The notes under the pieces were generated by a model. It was given only the letters and a program-made list of their open reading frames with translations, was not told the DNA's origin and ran no database searches. Position numbers and translations under genes: made by a program. Below, one piece after another: positions 62,601 through 64,000 of a stretch of DNA of 64,000 nucleotides (positions within the stretch are counted from its first letter, which is position 1; the number at the start of each line of letters is the position of its first letter). This stretch comes from Thuidium tamariscinum (lineage: Eukaryota > Streptophyta > Bryopsida > Hypnales > Thuidiaceae), in contig OX344751.2 of NCBI GenBank assembly GCA_947034885.2, positions 41,693,082 through 41,757,081 of the forward strand, in the 5' to 3' direction.

Positions 62601-64000
62601 TTCAATTCAGCCATAGGGTTCTATTTGCTTATCAGAATGTTACCAAACTTGGTTGATTTTAAAAGCACGTACCTCGGTTGATGAAGGACGACGCCCACAT
62701 TGACCCCCATGCTGGCCTCCCGTCGCAACGCTTGCAGCACCAAGCGCGAAGAAGTGCTGTCGAGTCCCGACGTGGGCTCATCCAGAATCAAGAGAGATGG
62801 CTCCATCACCATTTCCAGTCCCACATTGACACGCTTCCGTTGTCCACCGGAGATCCCACGTTTCTCCACAGTCCCGACTTGAGAATCTCGAATGGGTCCC
62901 AGTCCCAGGGCCGCAATGATCCGTTCCACTACCAGGACGCGCTCGCGCTTAGGCATACCCACAGGAAGCCTGATTGCAGCATTGCATGCAAAACACAGTG
63001 AGTCTCGCCTTACGTGCATCCAGACAGACTGTCCCCTCGCTACCCTAAACCCTAGAACCTGAACCCCTCTCTACACTAAACCCCAGACCCTAAACCCTGG
63101 TATAAAAATTCTACATTTCTATTAGGCACTTGCAATTAGTTGCTTGTCATCATGATTGATGTGACAAATAAATTCTTCTTTAGGCCTGGAAATGGGGGTT
63201 ACTTCACAAAATTGTTTCAATACATTACTATGGACCCTTCTCCTTTCCTTTCAGTGTTTACATTTCGGGAATACATTTCAACTCTGCCTAAATACAGGTA
63301 TCGGCGCTCGAATGCTCTGACAATGCTCAAATGATCTAGCAAAAGGCCGTAGGAGAAATACAACAAAATCTGAAAAATTCATGCATACTCGAGAGATCGG
63401 GTTGCATTGGTCCCGAATGTGATCTTCACAATCAGCTGCAGTTGCTAAAAGCGCTGCTAAATATGCTGAAAATTTCAATCTATCAAAGCGATATTCACAA
63501 TCTCTGTAGCTGTAAATATTTTTTAAGTAAAACTTTTGCTACATTTAGTCACATTTGAGAACACTGGTCAGGAGAGAGGGATGCCCTAAGCAACAAGACA
63601 GGAAGACAGACAGACAGACTTACCGGTAGCTCGCGCTGAACCACAGATTCTCCTCAACAGTGAGATTCCCATGCACAATGTCGTCCTGCGGCACAAACCC
63701 AATAATACTCTTGTACGACTGAATTGAGTCTCTCTTCCCATTAATAAACACCGCCCCCGTCGTCCTACTATGCGTCGCCTTCCCAGCTAACGCATTCAGA
63801 AACGTCGTCTTCCCCGCGCCCGAAGGTCCCATCACCGCCGTCACCCTCCCATTCGACAGCTTCCCCGTCACGTTGCTCAGGATCTTCTTCCCTGAGCCTT
63901 TCAAGAACAGGGAGAGATCCACGAAGCTCACTTCAATCGGGGGTCTCATCTGGCCCATAAACTGCGATGCGTATTCACCACTCTCATCGTCTTCCGCATC
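59697..64000 (-). CDS. ABCG (WBC) half-size ABC transporter, 5' part beyond window edge
   Basis: Membrane ATPase of the ABCG half-transporter group, ATP-binding domain first and membrane domain second; its closest remembered relatives are the AtABCG24/ABCG28 type. The substrate cannot be told from sequence. Exons (minus): 64000-63624 (incomplete), 62969-62673, 61709-61221, 60983-60835, 60668-60379, 60266-60136, 59862-59697 (TGA). Phases agree through 632 visible residues. Walker [10 protein letters not shown] (visible residues 58-66), Q-loop FVPQDD, signature [10 protein letters not shown] (165-174), Walker B SLLILDEP with D-loop SGLD, H-loop LHQP, then [24 protein letters not shown] and [14 protein letters not shown] Lys-rich linker ([13 protein letters not shown]) precedes the membrane segments, which occupy the last four exons ([39 protein letters not shown]). 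Exon 7 begins at 59862 rather than in the longer open frame because that acceptor gives [14 protein letters not shown], matching the family. The start codon and N-terminal extension lie beyond base 64000. Confidence 0.93.
61993..62205. repeat. Scattered GCAACGTT motifs in ABCG intron
   Basis: AACGTT occurs at least five times (GCAACGTTTG, AAAACGTTGTTC, GCAACGTTGAA, GCAACGTTCGAA, AAACGTTGCAC). The motif is nearly self-complementary; the spacing is irregular. Confidence 0.6.
63043..63102. repeat. Degenerate telomere-like CCCTAAA units in ABCG intron
   Basis: CCCTAAACCCTAG, ACTAAACCCCAG and CCCTAAACCCTGG occur within 60 bp. A second, oppositely oriented patch (GGGTTCAGGGTTTAGGGTTA) sits at 61198-61217, beside the donor of the exon ending at 61221. 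Confidence 0.75.

Noticed and set aside
1-64000. Biosynthetic gene cluster linking the four genes
   Set aside because: Sucrose synthase, acetate kinase, a wall arabinosidase and an ABCG transporter share no evident pathway and are 9-10 kb apart with independent promoters.
1-64000. CRISPR arrays, bacterial operons or organelle DNA
   Set aside because: No regularly spaced repeats; all genes carry spliceosomal introns, so this is nuclear DNA.

Overview
This is a nuclear plant window. It holds four intron-rich protein genes with GT-AG introns, separated by long AT-rich, gene-free stretches packed with short non-autonomous transposon copies. A sucrose synthase and a GH51 arabinofuranosidase indicate a streptophyte. 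A complete acetate kinase gene, which flowering plants are not known to carry, points to a bryophyte, lycophyte, fern or streptophyte alga. I cannot name the species.

Layout. 1-15.4 kb: no gene; AT-rich DNA with inverted-repeat elements and one GATC-rich island. 15.4-25.3 kb (+): sucrose synthase, 14 exons, 826 aa, preceded by three degenerate tandem repeats. 25.3-34.1 kb: gene-free, with a ~0.86-kb foldback and several transposon copies. 34.16-36.98 kb (+): acetate kinase, 4 exons, 417 aa. 38.6-49.8 kb (-): GH51 alpha-L-arabinofuranosidase, 17 exons, 679 aa, its introns full of miniature inverted-repeat elements. 49.8-59.6 kb: upstream region of that gene, then gene-free repeat DNA. 59.7-64.0 kb (-): the C-terminal 632 residues (7 exons) of an ABCG half-transporter that runs off the right edge.

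Exons were assembled by hand from conserved protein blocks, GT/AG sites and phase. The three complete models keep frame from ATG to stop and match family length. The genes do not form a pathway cluster; they are ordinary metabolic, cell-wall and transport genes.

The most unusual content is the repeat landscape. About ten elements of 150-950 bp begin TTAA-CCC and end GGG-TTAA, the pattern of piggyBac-type ends, and two of them abut through one shared TTAA. Others carry TA, 3-bp, 8-bp or 12-bp flanking repeats. One element end coincides with a splice donor of the arabinofuranosidase gene.
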